NCBI RefSeq assembly: GCF_033568475.1
Contig: NC_133123.1
Span: 138,338,062-138,402,061 of the forward strand
DNA length: 64,000 bases
Direction of reading: 5' to 3'
Source: Henckelia pumila
Lineage: Eukaryota; Streptophyta; Magnoliopsida; Lamiales; Gesneriaceae
The notes beneath the pieces are model-generated. The model was not told the DNA's origin. It worked only from the letters and a program-made list of their open reading frames with translations, and searched no databases. Positions 24,058-35,356 of the stretch are shown here, piece by piece. Numbering within the stretch: position 1 is the stretch's first letter; each line of letters begins with the position of its first letter. The position numbers were made by a program, and so were the translations under genes.

Positions 24058-25886
24058 TTTAGCAAAAAAATTGAATTTTCTGTTTTTGGAACACTTGTTT
24101 GTTTTTATATATAATATATATAGACATAGATATAGATATAGATATAGATTTGCTGCAAACAAAGAACAAAAATTTAAATATTCTTTCAAATTATAATTTT
24201 ATTAAAAAAATTCATATGAGATTTGTTTCTAAAATAATTATAACTAAATTAGTATTTCACTGCACATGTTGCGTGCTCGTACATTTTATTTTTTTAACGA
24301 AGAAAATAAATAATAAATTTTAAAATTAAAAAATAATAAAAATATAACGTTTTCCTAAACAAATATTCACAAAATATATATATCTTATAAAGTGAGTGTC
24401 ATTTCTGTAAATAAAATAATATAAAAGGGCACAAAGTGAGTTTTAATGGCTAGAAAAAAGGAAACCATATAAAATGACTATTTTGCCCAATAATTTTGGT
24501 TTTATTGAAAATTAATTTAGGAGATAATGATAATTTCAAATCAACCTTTACCAATTAATTAAAATTTTGTTAATTAAAGGATCTCTACTTTAATAATACA
24601 GTAAGATTTGACATAACCGAAATTTGTTATAATTGATTTAAATATAAAAAAGTAATATAAAACTCGAAGGCATAATCGAAATTAAAATAAAATGATATAA
24701 TCAAATACTTAAATGTAGTTTATATTTTCAAAAGTTCTCATATCCAAATTTGAATTTTTTTAAAAAATATATCACTGTTTTTTTAAAATTCGTATTAATT
24801 TGTTATTTGTTTTCAAATATTTAATGTTGTATATGTCAAGATATATTTGATTAGTTTTATTATTATTAAATTGTTACTTTGGCATAAATATACAGCACAA
24901 GTTGGAATATGTACATGCATTTAACTTATTTGATGACTTTTCATATTCTATCACCATAATTAATATTCTTTCCATTTATAGTATTGAATTTTAGGCGGAA
25001 AAACTCAAACTAATAGTTTTAGTAGACTTACTTGCCTTTATATCTATATATATATATATATATATATATGTTAAATAATATAAATAAATAGAATTAAGTG
25101 AGCTACATTATATTCATCTTGCAAAACATTATACATGATTTTGTAAAAATGATTAAATTTATAAATTATTAAGAAATTAAAAAAAATCAGTAATGAATAG
25201 TGCTTGAGAATGTTGAGTTGTGTCAATGTTTAGTTGAAACGTTTGCAATTAAACCAAAATCATTGAAAATTAAAAATTAGAGTACGAAAACCAAATTTTA
25301 AAAAATTAATATACCAAAACCAAAATTGAACAAGTTAATGAACCAAAAAAAATATTTTCTCCTAATAGTTGTTGCTTTAATTGATTTCATGGATTACCAA
25401 TTTTTTAGGAAACTGCAAACGGTACTACCTGAATCATATAATTCTGTCCAATCTACCACGAGTAGTTCTTGCTCTACTAATACCATTATTTGAAATACCT
25501 TCTTAAAAGCAATTGCTATTTTGAAGAGAAATTATTTTTATAAATTTAAAAAATAATGATTTTCGTCCTTCCGAAATTACTTAAGCTTAAACAGCAAATA
25601 TTGTCATGATTTTATTAACCATTTGACTGATTGATCATAATGTGAAATTTTTTATCAATTATTTTTTTTCATATACAAAATATTTTGATTAAATTACTAC
25701 TCTCCATATAATATATAATTGATAAACTACTGTTTTCCATATGAAAAAGTATTTGATTGATTAATATGACTATCGAGAGGCAAAAACAATTATGCTGTGA
25801 ATTTATTCTTATTTACTAATGCTTATCACCGATAACTGAGCATACATTTCTCATTTGTAGCGTAAAATTAAATTGTGTTTAATTGT

Positions 25887-26707
25887 TGATGATCTTTTAC
25901 TAAACCGGGGCCCGGGCCGTCAGGATAGTGAAGTGGGCCTGACGAGATGGTCGGGCTGGTAAAAGATGATATGTGATATGTCCTTCTCTGATCGAGGTGA
26001 TCTGCACAGAAGGAAAGAGAATGAAAGCACGTTAGTGGGACGCCGGAAGGTTTTTCGGCGGGGCCACTCCGATACTTAAGTCAGACTTAGAAATAGAGTG
26101 GGCTTTTAAGAAAAATAAGTATAGTGTTTTGGAAATTTAGATGAACCTACCTCTACTGATACATGATGTAAGGTATTTATAGAGTTTAGAGTGAGAAAGT
26201 CTTTCCGTATTTCCCTGGTAGTGGCCACGATCTGGATCGTGGGTGCGGAAGTTGTCCACGTTTACCTGTCAAGCACGATGAAGCCGGCAGGCTCGAGATT
26301 ATAGCAATCGTGGGGATCGTGCCTTTGAGAAATGGGTCTTGCTCGAGTCCTGAAGACTTGGTCTTTTTGGTCTCACACCGTCCTCCAGGGTGAGCTACTC
26401 CCTTGTATCTGAGCTATTAGTTAGTGTTTATCCAGCCCTGATGTTCCTTTGCCTTTCCATAACCTTTATTTCCTGATTTCTCAGGGTATCACTACTCTTC
26501 TCTAAAATAGTCGGGCTAGAGCCCTGTTCGTTGTCCTGACTACATCCCTATCGCCTTTGACTCTCCATAGCCCTGATCCCCTGCCTTCCCGGGGTATCAC
26601 TACTCCTCCCTAAAATAGTCGGGCTAGAGTCCTGTTCGCTGTCCTGACTACATCCCTGTCGCCTTTGACTCTCCATAGCCCTGATCCCCTGCCTTCCCGG
26701 GGTATCA
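25887..26707. mobile_element. Solo LTR of an LTR retrotransposon
   Basis: 821 bp starting TGATG and ending TATCA, flanked by the 5-bp repeat attgt (25882-25886 and 26708-26712). It is clearly more GC-rich than its surroundings, has a TATA-like tatttatagag near 26174 and carries an internal tandem repeat of about 118 bp near its right end (around 26484-26707). No internal coding region is present. A related, uninterrupted segment at 30993-31195 acts as an empty site. Superfamily not determined; the clean ends suggest moderate age. Confidence 0.82.
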
Positions 26708-27608
26708 ATTGTCGTTGGAGTTGTTGTTTCAAAACAATTTTAAATTTATGTCCAAGTGATCCTAAAATCCTAGGTAATGGCGGCTCCATCAAGATGTAAA
26801 AAAAATAAATTTAAAATTGGATAGGAATTATCAAAACTTGTATATTGCATAAGCTTGAATCAATAAAAAGTCACGAAAATATAATGTGCAATTAGAAAGA
26901 GATAAATGCTAGTGAAATATTGATTATTAATGTTTGCCTATGGGCTGTGGCCTGTGGCCTGTGGTTTCCGGGCATATTAGAATGAGCTAGTGACGAAAAA
27001 CACCTTCTCATGATGACTAAAAAACGTGTATGCTAGAAATTAGAATTGATTTATTATTTTTCCGTAAATCCAAATGAACAACAATACTAGAAAAGTTGTT
27101 ATTAATTATTAAAAGAATTTATCATTTTGTCTAAAATGTAATCAATCAAATCAAAAAAACTATAATATATCAATCCAACCAAATAATATTTTAACTATCA
27201 TTTTTATTTATTTTTTTTATTATATTATATTACTTGTCTCTGCAATCTTTACCTTATCGCACAAACGAAATGATTGTATCTATCATGATAAGTATCATGG
27301 TAGATTGTATTGCTCTCATCTCTTTACAATTTTACGTACCCTTGTCAAATTATAATATAGTAGAAATTATATTTTATAACTATGATATTGCCTTTGTTTT
27401 AATATATAAAAATTAATTATTACAAAAAATTATTGATTAAGTTCCAAATAAAATTTTCAGAAAACAATTAAAAGATTATACAAGCGGCATGCAACGCTGC
27501 ACAAATACACCTTAGTCACTTATATATATTCAACTCCTTTAATTTAAATATTATTTATTATACACAGATACATATGTGAATATACAAATACACATATTTG
27601 CAAGAGTG

Positions 27609-29300
27609 TCACATTTCATGGCTCAAAATTAGCTCATTTATATCCTGCGCTATTGCTCTGGCATCGTTGGATATCCCGAACAAACCGCTCCTTGAAAACC
27701 CAGCGCAGTAAAGTCCGTTTTTACCTTTCCAGTGTTCTGGGGCTCGCTTTTCGGGCATACCATTTGCACTGAAAAGTGCCCCATCATCCTGCAAATACGA
27801 GGCGAGCGACCGGTAAGTTAGATCCTACCTATACAGGCATTGCCTTGAGGTAGATGTAACGGTAGACATTTACCAATAAATGTGGGGTTCATTATTTTTT
27901 AGTGGATCCCGCATGTATTGATAAATGAGTATCTTTAGATCTATCATGAGGGTAATGCCTGTAAAGGTAGGTTGAAATGAACCCGAGCGACCATCATAGA
28001 AAAATCTTGGGCCATTTGGCGACAGTGGTCTTTATGAGATGCATCACATGCATTATAATCTCAATGACGATTGAAACGAATCAGAACGACTAAGGGATGT
28101 ATTACCTTGAGCCATTTGGCGACAGTGGTCTTGTATCCTGTGGCAAAAACAATGGAGTCGAATGTTTCTGTACTTCCATCTGTGAAGTGCACATTGTGTC
28201 CGTCGACGCTTTTTATGTACTGGAATACCTACCAAGTTGCCAATTACATATGTAAAAGAAGATATATAAACTTTTCTCCAAAATATATACATGCATTTGG
28301 TGGCTAATATATGCGTCATTTTCACCTTTATTTCTTGACTTCGAATTTTGTCTATAGTCCCGACGTCGATCACAGGAGATCTGCCCGTTGTCATTTTCAG
28401 ATAAAAGGGTCCCTTGTCTGGCCTTTGAATCCCATAATCACAAAGATCCCCGAACTTCAATTTGCTTAACATAATTAAAATCTTGTCCACAATACCTAAA
28501 GGCACATATTTCAATAAAGCCATCCCCATTTGTACCATCCTCTCGGTAAGAATGTGCACCTGCCCCAAAAAAAAAAAAAAACTAATCTTAATTAATTACA
28601 TATATAGATGTTACAAAAATCAAGTGGATGTATATTGTAGAGTACTTTAATATATATTAATAAAATAATATAGTATAAGTTCACTCACAGGACTTCTAGC
28701 AACAATAGAAGCTTGAGCGCCCCAATCCCACAAATCAAAAGCAATTTCCATACCCGAGTTCCCGCTTCCCACCACCAACACATTCCTATTCTCATATTTC
28801 TTCCCGTTTCTATAATCACTAGAATGCATCACATCCCCTGAAAACGAATCCAAACCCGGAATCTGAGGCACAAAAGCCTCACCATTCTCACCCGATGCCA
28901 CGACAAGAAACGCCGCAACATATTCCTCATACCTGTCCAAAACCATGTTTCTAGCCACAACTGTCCACTTCCCGTCGTCGAAAGAAGCACACTCCACTTG
29001 ACGATTGTACAACGGAGCCACATTGTGATGACTGACATAGTCATCAAGATACCGGATGAAACCGCGTTTGGGCATGAACGTCGGTGCATCGGGAGGGAAG
29101 GGCATGCCGGGGAGTTGACAGTACTGCTTGGCTAAGTGAAGCTTCAGCCTGTCGTAAGCCCTTTTCTTCCACAGAGAAGCGCAGCAGTCTTCTTTTTCTA
29201 AGACGATGTTTGGTATGTTTTTGAGGTTTAGGCATGCAGAGGTTGCCAATCCTGCAGGCCCCGCGCCTATGATCAATACTAGGATTTCTTGCTTGATCAT
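27609..29300 (-). CDS. YUCCA10/11-like flavin monooxygenase, tandem copy 2
   Basis: Exons on the minus strand: 29300-28689 (612 nt), 28559-28326 (234), 28228-28106 (123) and 27788-27609 (180), giving 382 residues. The first three exons have exactly the same lengths as in copy 1, and the last is one codon longer. The FAD motif GAGPAG, the NADPH motif GSGNSG and ATGY are all present. An in-frame ATG at 29342 exists, but it lies only about 12 bp from the TATA element and lacks a counterpart in copy 1, so 29300 is preferred. Intron 1 is compact (129 bp). Intron 3 is enlarged by a MITE (27812-27983) and a small copy of exon 3's end (about 28006-28032). Both genes look intact, so the pair could have split or dosage-increased auxin synthesis; that is inference. 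Confidence 0.93.
27812..27983. mobile_element. Foldback MITE in intron 3 of YUCCA copy 2, 9-bp target duplication
   Basis: 172 bp. Left end ggtaagttagatcctacc and right end ggtaggttgaaatgaacc are inverted, and both continue into 'tacaggcatt(g/a)cc' and its complement. The perfect 9-bp flanks cgagcgacc (27803-27811 and 27984-27992) are GC-rich and so unlikely by chance. Mutator-type. Confidence 0.88.
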
Positions 29301-29353
29301 ATTTTGTGTTTCTTCATCAGTACCGTACGAATGAAAGTACACTACTGATCCTG

Positions 29354-29366
29354 TTTATATATATAA
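29354..29366 (-). promoter_or_regulatory. TATA box of YUCCA-like copy 2
   Basis: Minus strand TTTATATATATAA, about 54-66 bp upstream of the ATG at 29300, in the corresponding place to copy 1's TATA element. Confidence 0.55.
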
Positions 29367-29861
29367 AAACAATTAATATGGTTGGATTTCTTTATTTTCC
29401 TTTTGTTTCAAATTTCCTCCGTATTATCAAAGGTACAAACGGTGATCACGGAATAAATTAATTACTAGTTCTTTTGTCGTTCCCTCCATTTGTCATTTTC
29501 CAGGTTTAACTCGATCCTTGATTAAATTTTGTATATTTTTGAAATTTATTTTTAAATTTTGCTTCTCCACAACATATAAACATAAAATCGCTTTTATTTT
29601 TGGTTTCGGGAAAAGAAAATCGCTTTTATTACTTTCCCCTATACTAAATATTTGGATTAACTTATTACTTTCCATACACAATAGCATTTGATTATAAATT
29701 TATCACAAAAACCAGTCAGACAGATTAATTTGCTGATGCGGATTTCTTACTCAACTCAATCCTTAAAAATATATTACTGTTAAATGTCATGATTGGTATT
29801 GAGAAAAATGAGGCCCCGAGAAATCTAAAAATATGAGCTCTATCGCATTAACTTGATTCTC

Positions 29862-29892
<31 letters not shown>

Positions 29893-29896
29893 ATAA

Positions 29897-30209
29897 GGAA
29901 AAATTGTTTTTTTTTTCTGTATGTTTGTCACTTTGCGATTTCAGTCCTTTATATTTTTAGATTTTAGTTTTAGTCTACTATCTTTATTTTTTTTGGCAAT
30001 TTTAGTCCTTTTTTCGACGTGGCGCTGATGTGGCACCAATTCAGTGCTGATGTGGAGCTGACGTGTACAGTGTCACGTAAGCATTTTCGAATAAAAAGGA
30101 CCTAAATTGCCAAAAATCGGAACATACAAGACTAAAATTGAAATATGAAAACATAAAGAATCAAAATCGCAAAGTCACAAATATATAGGATCAAATTTGC
30201 AATTTTTCC
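29897..30209. mobile_element. Foldback MITE, Mutator-type family 1, copy E
   Basis: 313 bp, ggaaaaattg to gcaatttttcc, very close to copies A and B. The flanks are AT-rich and share only taataa-type sequence, so the duplication is uncertain because it sits next to a TA repeat. Confidence 0.82.
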
Positions 30210-30992
30210 TAATAATAATAATATAATATCATAATCAAAGTAAATCTTACTACGTAGTTGTAAAGTTGTGTATTAGAAATAATATTTTACATAAATTCTT
30301 ACTATAACTTATTAAAAAAATACTTGTATGTGAGAGATTCTCGCTACGAAAAATTGAAGATACAAATTAAATTTGATGAACATTGCACGAATTGAACGAA
30401 AAAAGTCACTAACGTATGGTTGTATGTGCTTGTTATGGAGATCTATTCACAAGTATTTTATGTTTTAAATTTGTATAATTAATTAAAATTATATAGATAT
30501 TATATTAATTATTTATTTATACTAACTTATAATTGATGAGGGTCTTATACTAACTGTTTTTGGTGTGTCAAATCACACCAAAATTTTTCTTCATTCTACC
30601 CCTAAATTTAACACATCTTCTTTAATTTATATCTCAAATTAGTAATGAGTTCTTATTTTTCTCTAACATCATTATCTTATTTTTTCTTTATCTTATTTTC
30701 CAAATTCTATTATCCGTTTTTATTAAATTATCCAAATATATTTTTACAAATTCTCTTTATTTTTTAAAAACTAACATGTTTTTTTTCTATTATAATTTTT
30801 TTACGTTTTTCCAAATAATTGAATTGTCTAACACGTGAAAATCACGTGTCACAATTGCTAGTAAAAATAATTGGTTCTCCCCTATTAAAAGTATTATTTT
30901 TCCTTCGCATTGAAACGATCAACAATCAAGGAAACAACTACAATTATGCTTTTTTTAATATATATATATGGTTTATATATATTTATCATTGG

Positions 30993-31195
30993 AAGCGTAA
31001 AATTAAATTGGTGTTAACTATATATATCGTTGGAGAATTGGAGTGGTTGGTTTAAAAAATATTTAATTAAGTTTATAATGTTTAAGTGATCTATGTTCCT
31101 AGCTAGCTAATGGCGATCCATCGAAAATGTAAAACAATAAATTTCGAATTGGATCGAAATTATCAAAACTTGCATATTAAATAAGCTTAATCGAG
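30993..31195. repeat. Segment paralogous to the DNA around the solo LTR
   Basis: Matches 25859-25886 joined to 26708-26864. Shared landmarks in order are 'agcgtaaaattaaattg', 'tcgttggag', 'aagtgatc', 'taatggcg..ccatc', 'aattatcaaaacttg' and 'ataagctt'. It is upstream of YUCCA copy 2 as the other is upstream of copy 1, so it may be part of the same duplication. Confidence 0.65.
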
Positions 31196-31289
31196 GATGA
31201 AAGTGAGAATTTGCTTAATGATATTATTAAGAAATAAAATCAAGGGATTACACTGAAATTTTGATATATCTAAATAGGTAAATTTTACA

Positions 31290-31715
31290 GGGAAATTAGA
31301 TTTTTGGTCATGTTGTTTGTAAAATTTTCATTTTTGGTCCTATTAACGATGAATTTATATTTTCAGTTTTGTAACATGCATGTTTTTTTTAAAATTTTGG
31401 TCATATTACAATGGATTTTTATTTTTAGTCTGTAATTTGTATATTGTTTTATTTTTTGTTTTTTTAACTTGTAATTATTTTCAGTTTTGATCTTTTTTTA
31501 TTGGTCATAACAGATCGGATATGAAAAAAATACAAGTTAAAGGATAAACAAATTAAAACAATACACAAGTTACAGGACTAAAAATAAAAATTCACCGTAA
31601 CAGGAAAAAATAAAAAATATAAACATGCAAATCACATGACTGTCAACTGAAAATACAAATTCACCGTCAACGTAACCAAAAATAAAGAATGTGCAAATAA
31701 CAAAACTATAATTGT
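31290..31715. mobile_element. Foldback element, family 3
   Basis: The left half (gatttttggtcatgttgttt..., 'tattttcagtt', 'catgcatg') and right half (..., 'aactgaaaatacaaattcaccg', 'accaaaaataaag') are diverged inverted copies meeting near 31500. Ends are not sharply defined and no target duplication was found. Confidence 0.5.
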
Positions 31716-32330
31716 TGTTAGCACAATTTTATATTGCCAGATATATAACTTACAAACTTCTTTTTGGTTGAAAAGACTAAAGAGGGTAAATGCTATGCCA
31801 ATCCTACTGATCTAACAAAAATGCTATTGAACTTATGTTCATGATATGTGGTTTAATTTTTTATGTGGGCTCAGTAAATCTTTAATTATATTTTAAGTGA
31901 GATATTGATATTTTTTTCGTCTTGATTTAGATTGTAAAAAAAAGTGAAAATATGAATTTAAACACATTCTCATTGATTAAATTATCTGTTTATTAATAAA
32001 TCAACTACATACTCAAATAATTATTCAATATTACTTTTTATCCTTCAAAATCAAAGAACATCAAGAACAGTATTATATATTGGATCATACCGACAAGTGC
32101 AAACATATTAACATCATATACACAAACATGACATTTAAAAAAAAACACCATTTACATAATTTTTTAATTATTCTGATATTGCTTAAGATACTATATATCG
32201 ATAGTAACCATTAATCAAACAAAAGTAGCACAAATAATAATTGTCCTTAAAACACGCTGATTTTTCTTCATTATACACATGGCTGCTCTATCTTTCAGCC
32301 AACAGAAATCTGGTGTTTTCCTCAGGCAAC

Positions 32331-34916
32331 TTAATGAGCTACGTGAGGCAAGGCGTGTGCGGCACGGTGAGTCTGAACACCACACGCGCAATGCACTGAT
32401 GTTAAGTTTAGACAGCCGCTTATAATCAGGGAATGGCGACCAGGGCATGTATGAAGAGCTGGAAATGAGTCGCATAAGGCCTGTACAGCTGGAGGCGTAA
32501 GGGCGGTGCACTGGCTGATGTTTAGGTTTGTGAGGCCTTCTTCCTCCTGCCTGTTCTTTCGAGTGGATGTCCACATCTCGTGCTTGTTTTTCACTCGCCT
32601 CTGTGCAAGAGAATACATCGCTTTATCGGTGATGTACTGGCAGTAATACAAACCCAGGGATCTTAGCTGAAGGCAGTTGTTTGCCAGTGCTATCACGCTC
32701 TCGTCTGTATCCCATCACAAGAATATATTGTGTCACAGACTCGAAACTTCAATGAGTGACTCAGGGGATAATTGTTGCACTTTGGGGATAAAAACTGGAT
32801 ATGCAGCTAAACTTGTCGGGTCTTTATACAGTAAAACTCAAAATCAACTTCCAGAACAAATTGACTTTGATGATCATGCTTGCACCAAATGAACCACCTT
32901 AATTTTGAACTTTAACAATCTCAAAATGATTTTTTTTTTTTTTACTTCTTACTGAGATTGAAGTACTTGAGCTATGGTATAATGATTCAATTTCATTCCT
33001 TGTAATGCCTAAGCAAAATTGGTATTCTTAAAATGGATACTCGTTAAATCGAAAGTTTGTTTTGTTCAAGAAGACAACTATCTCTACTCATCCCTTGCTA
33101 GGTTTGTCTTGGTGTAAAGAAAAGTCGATGAAGTTATTTTCATACTTCAAACTAGTATCATCAGCTAAGTTTAAGCTGTACCATAAATTTGTGCAAAGCT
33201 ACTTAAGTTGACCACACAAAATATATTCTGTGCACGAATTATTAACATGACAACGACCTAAAGAACGGATAAGAAGCGTGTACCTGTTATTAGAACACAT
33301 CCACACAAGTCAAGAGCCCTGAGGCCAGGGCAACCATAGGCTAAACTCTTTACCCCTTCGTCACCAACACGATCACACCATCCAAGATTCAATGATTGCA
33401 AATTATTACAGTTGGATCCAATAGCCTGCACAATGAAGACACGGAATATTCACAGCCATGTTACACATCATAAGATGAGTGAGTACAGGATTCTGAAGTT
33501 ATTATACCTTCAAAGCCCTATCAGATGCTGCCTTCACACATCCACAAAGATTCAAGGATTTCAACTTTCGGCAAAACCCGGATAAATATCCCACAGCGGA
33601 ATCATTAAAGGCCGAACAAGCACTTATGTTCAGCTTTAAAAGATTTGGGCAACCATGAGCCAAGGCATACAACGATCTATCTGTGAGTCTAAAACTTTTA
33701 CTAAGATCCAACTCTTGCAGGTCACTACAATATCGTGCGATTGTTTCAACAGCATCATCTAGGAGCTGAGGTGAATCTTGCCGAAGGATTAGAACCTCGA
33801 GTTTGGTGAATTTGGGAACTAGTGATAGCACAAGATTATTCATGTCTTTCTTGCACCTAAACATGAACATATCAAGTTAACAACTGGGTGTATTAGTTGT
33901 TCTTAATCAAAACTATGGTAATGTTCATATTGTTCCTTTCTATAAGTAGAAATAAAAGATCATCGAAACTTGATATGATGATAAAAAAATATAACTTCAC
34001 TTTTTCTGTTATCAGATCACACTCGTTCCCCATGAGAATAGTCAATTTGTGCGATCGAAATAAAAGATCATCCACCAAGTCTAGATGATGAAAATTTCGA
34101 TCGCACAAATTGACTATTCTCATGGAGAACGAGTGTGATCTGATAATAGACTGTTGGCAAGTATTCGGTTCAACAAAATTACAGTCAACAGATATGAACT
34201 AAAACAAAGAAACTCCATCTCTACTCTCACGTAGGTCTGATAAGTGATATGTATAATATACAACTGTTAATTGGAAACAATCTCATACTATTACTGGGAT
34301 TTTGAAACACGTCCCACGAAATTAGATATGCGCAAATATATCACTATCGTATTTATGTTCTACAGGCAAAAATCATTCAAACCTCACAGGACCAGCAACA
34401 GTTTTCCTATTCTCTTGTCTAGTTCCCCCATCACAAGACTCATTCAACTCATATATGATATAAACAACTAAAAATAGTCAGATCATTCCAACAAAGATAT
34501 GAACAACAAATCTTACTACAGAAGTAATAATTCTAGATAAAATTAAAAAAAAAAAAAAAAAACCCAGAAACAAACACCATCCAAATAACATACATCAGAG
34601 TTAAGACAAGAAAGCCTACAGAGTGAAAAAAATATGATCAAAATCATAGCATAGAACAGAAAGTATCAGCTCAAGGAAACATATACCAAGACAAGGAGAG
34701 ATGAGTAAGGCCCCATGAAATGGCATCTCTCCAGCCATGACAAACACCAGATGCCACAATGACCATCTGATGATCATCCACCATAGAAAGAATCCTCAGC
34801 AAAAGCTCCACTGGAATATCTTTCCACTCACTTATCTTTAATCCTTCACATGGACCGCCCATTCCCCCATCTATTTCATCCTTGATACTCGTACTGTCAA
34901 AAGCACGAAAAACCAT
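32331..34916 (-). CDS. F-box/LRR protein, SKP2A-like (SCF ubiquitin-ligase substrate receptor)
   Basis: Four coding exons on the minus strand: 34916-34687, 33856-33508, 33425-33284 and 32704-32331, giving 364 residues, close to the 360 of Arabidopsis SKP2A as I recall it. The F-box starts near residue 29 (SEWKDIPVELLLRILSMVDD) and is followed by leucine-rich repeats such as LQELDLSKSFRLTDRSLYAL, KLKSLNLCGCVK, LQSLNLGWCDRVGDEGV and LRALDLCGCVLIT. The C-terminus, with GRHSLIISGCLNLTSVHCAC, is characteristic of SKP2A/B. The protein recruits targets to an SCF complex in the nucleus or cytosol; Arabidopsis SKP2A promotes turnover of cell-cycle regulators such as E2FC and DPB, and has been reported to bind auxin. 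A leader intron ending at AATAG|GAGC near 34940 is likely. Intron 1 holds an unusual hairpin (34006-34149). Confidence 0.93.
34006..34149. repeat. Near-perfect 56-bp inverted repeat (hairpin) in the first intron of the SKP2A-like gene
   Basis: Arms 34006-34061 and 34094-34149 are reverse complements at 54 of 56 positions, separated by a 32-nt loop. The motif gaaataaaagatcatc also occurs directly repeated at 33949-33964 and 34057-34072. No terminal duplication typical of a transposon is visible. In the pre-mRNA it would fold into a stem of over 50 bp. Confidence 0.9.
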
Positions 34917-35346
34917 CGGTCTCCTCTTCCTTATTGCTCCTATTGACCGAAAGAAACAGAGAAGATAATTCCAAATCAATCAATAGACAAAAATGAATGA
35001 ATGAAAATCAACTACCAAGAAAAATACTAAATTAATTCAGCAGTTTGTCAACAACATTCAGGGGTTTCAAAAGGGTCCTCCTCCTCCTAAAAAGTAAAAT
35101 CTAACTCTGTCCCCCACTTATTTCTTGAAAATTATTTCGCAAGATTTGATCTTTTTAGATTTAACAAGAAAGGGGTGATCACAAACAACGTGGTCGTGAA
35201 AAGATATGAATGATTGTAGGAAATAATTGAAGGTTGCCCAGTTCACAGTGTCTGTGTATGTAGCTCACAGAGAATCATGATCGTGCCTTAGGAATCGGGA
35301 TGAGGCAGAGGAAACTGGTCTTTGTAATCCCCACTGTGTAATCGCG

Positions 35347-35356
35347 ATACTTATAG
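35347..35356 (-). promoter_or_regulatory. TATA box of the SKP2A-like gene
   Basis: Minus strand CTATAAGTAT, with a start site expected near 35320. A GAGAGAG-type tract lies just upstream. The distance to the ATG (34916) fits a leader that contains an intron. Confidence 0.5.

Larger units (their letters stand above)
21925..27608. other. Long AT-rich region between the micro-peptide promoter and YUCCA copy 2
   Basis: No host gene is supported over about 5.7 kb. It contains a dispersed repeat also found near 49.5 kb, a 147-bp tandem duplication, TA/GATATA microsatellites (24112-24150, 25047-25068), a solo LTR (25887-26707), and at 25859-26864 a segment related to 30993-31195 and split by that LTR. 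The rest is very AT-rich and featureless. Confidence 0.6.
29367..32330. other. Intergenic between YUCCA copy 2 and the SKP2A-like gene
   Basis: Contains a TA microsatellite (29868-29890), MITE copy E, the segment 30993-31195 related to the flanks of the solo LTR, and a third foldback family (about 31290-31715). The last 500 bp is AT-rich and includes the 3' UTR of the SKP2A-like gene. No further gene seen. Confidence 0.6.

Noticed and set aside
25887-26707. GC-rich patch considered as a gene
   Set aside because: TG...CA ends, a 5-bp target duplication and a related empty site identify a solo LTR; its open readings are incidental.
29301-29342. Longer N-terminus for YUCCA copy 2
   Set aside because: Lies almost at the expected transcription start and has no counterpart in copy 1.
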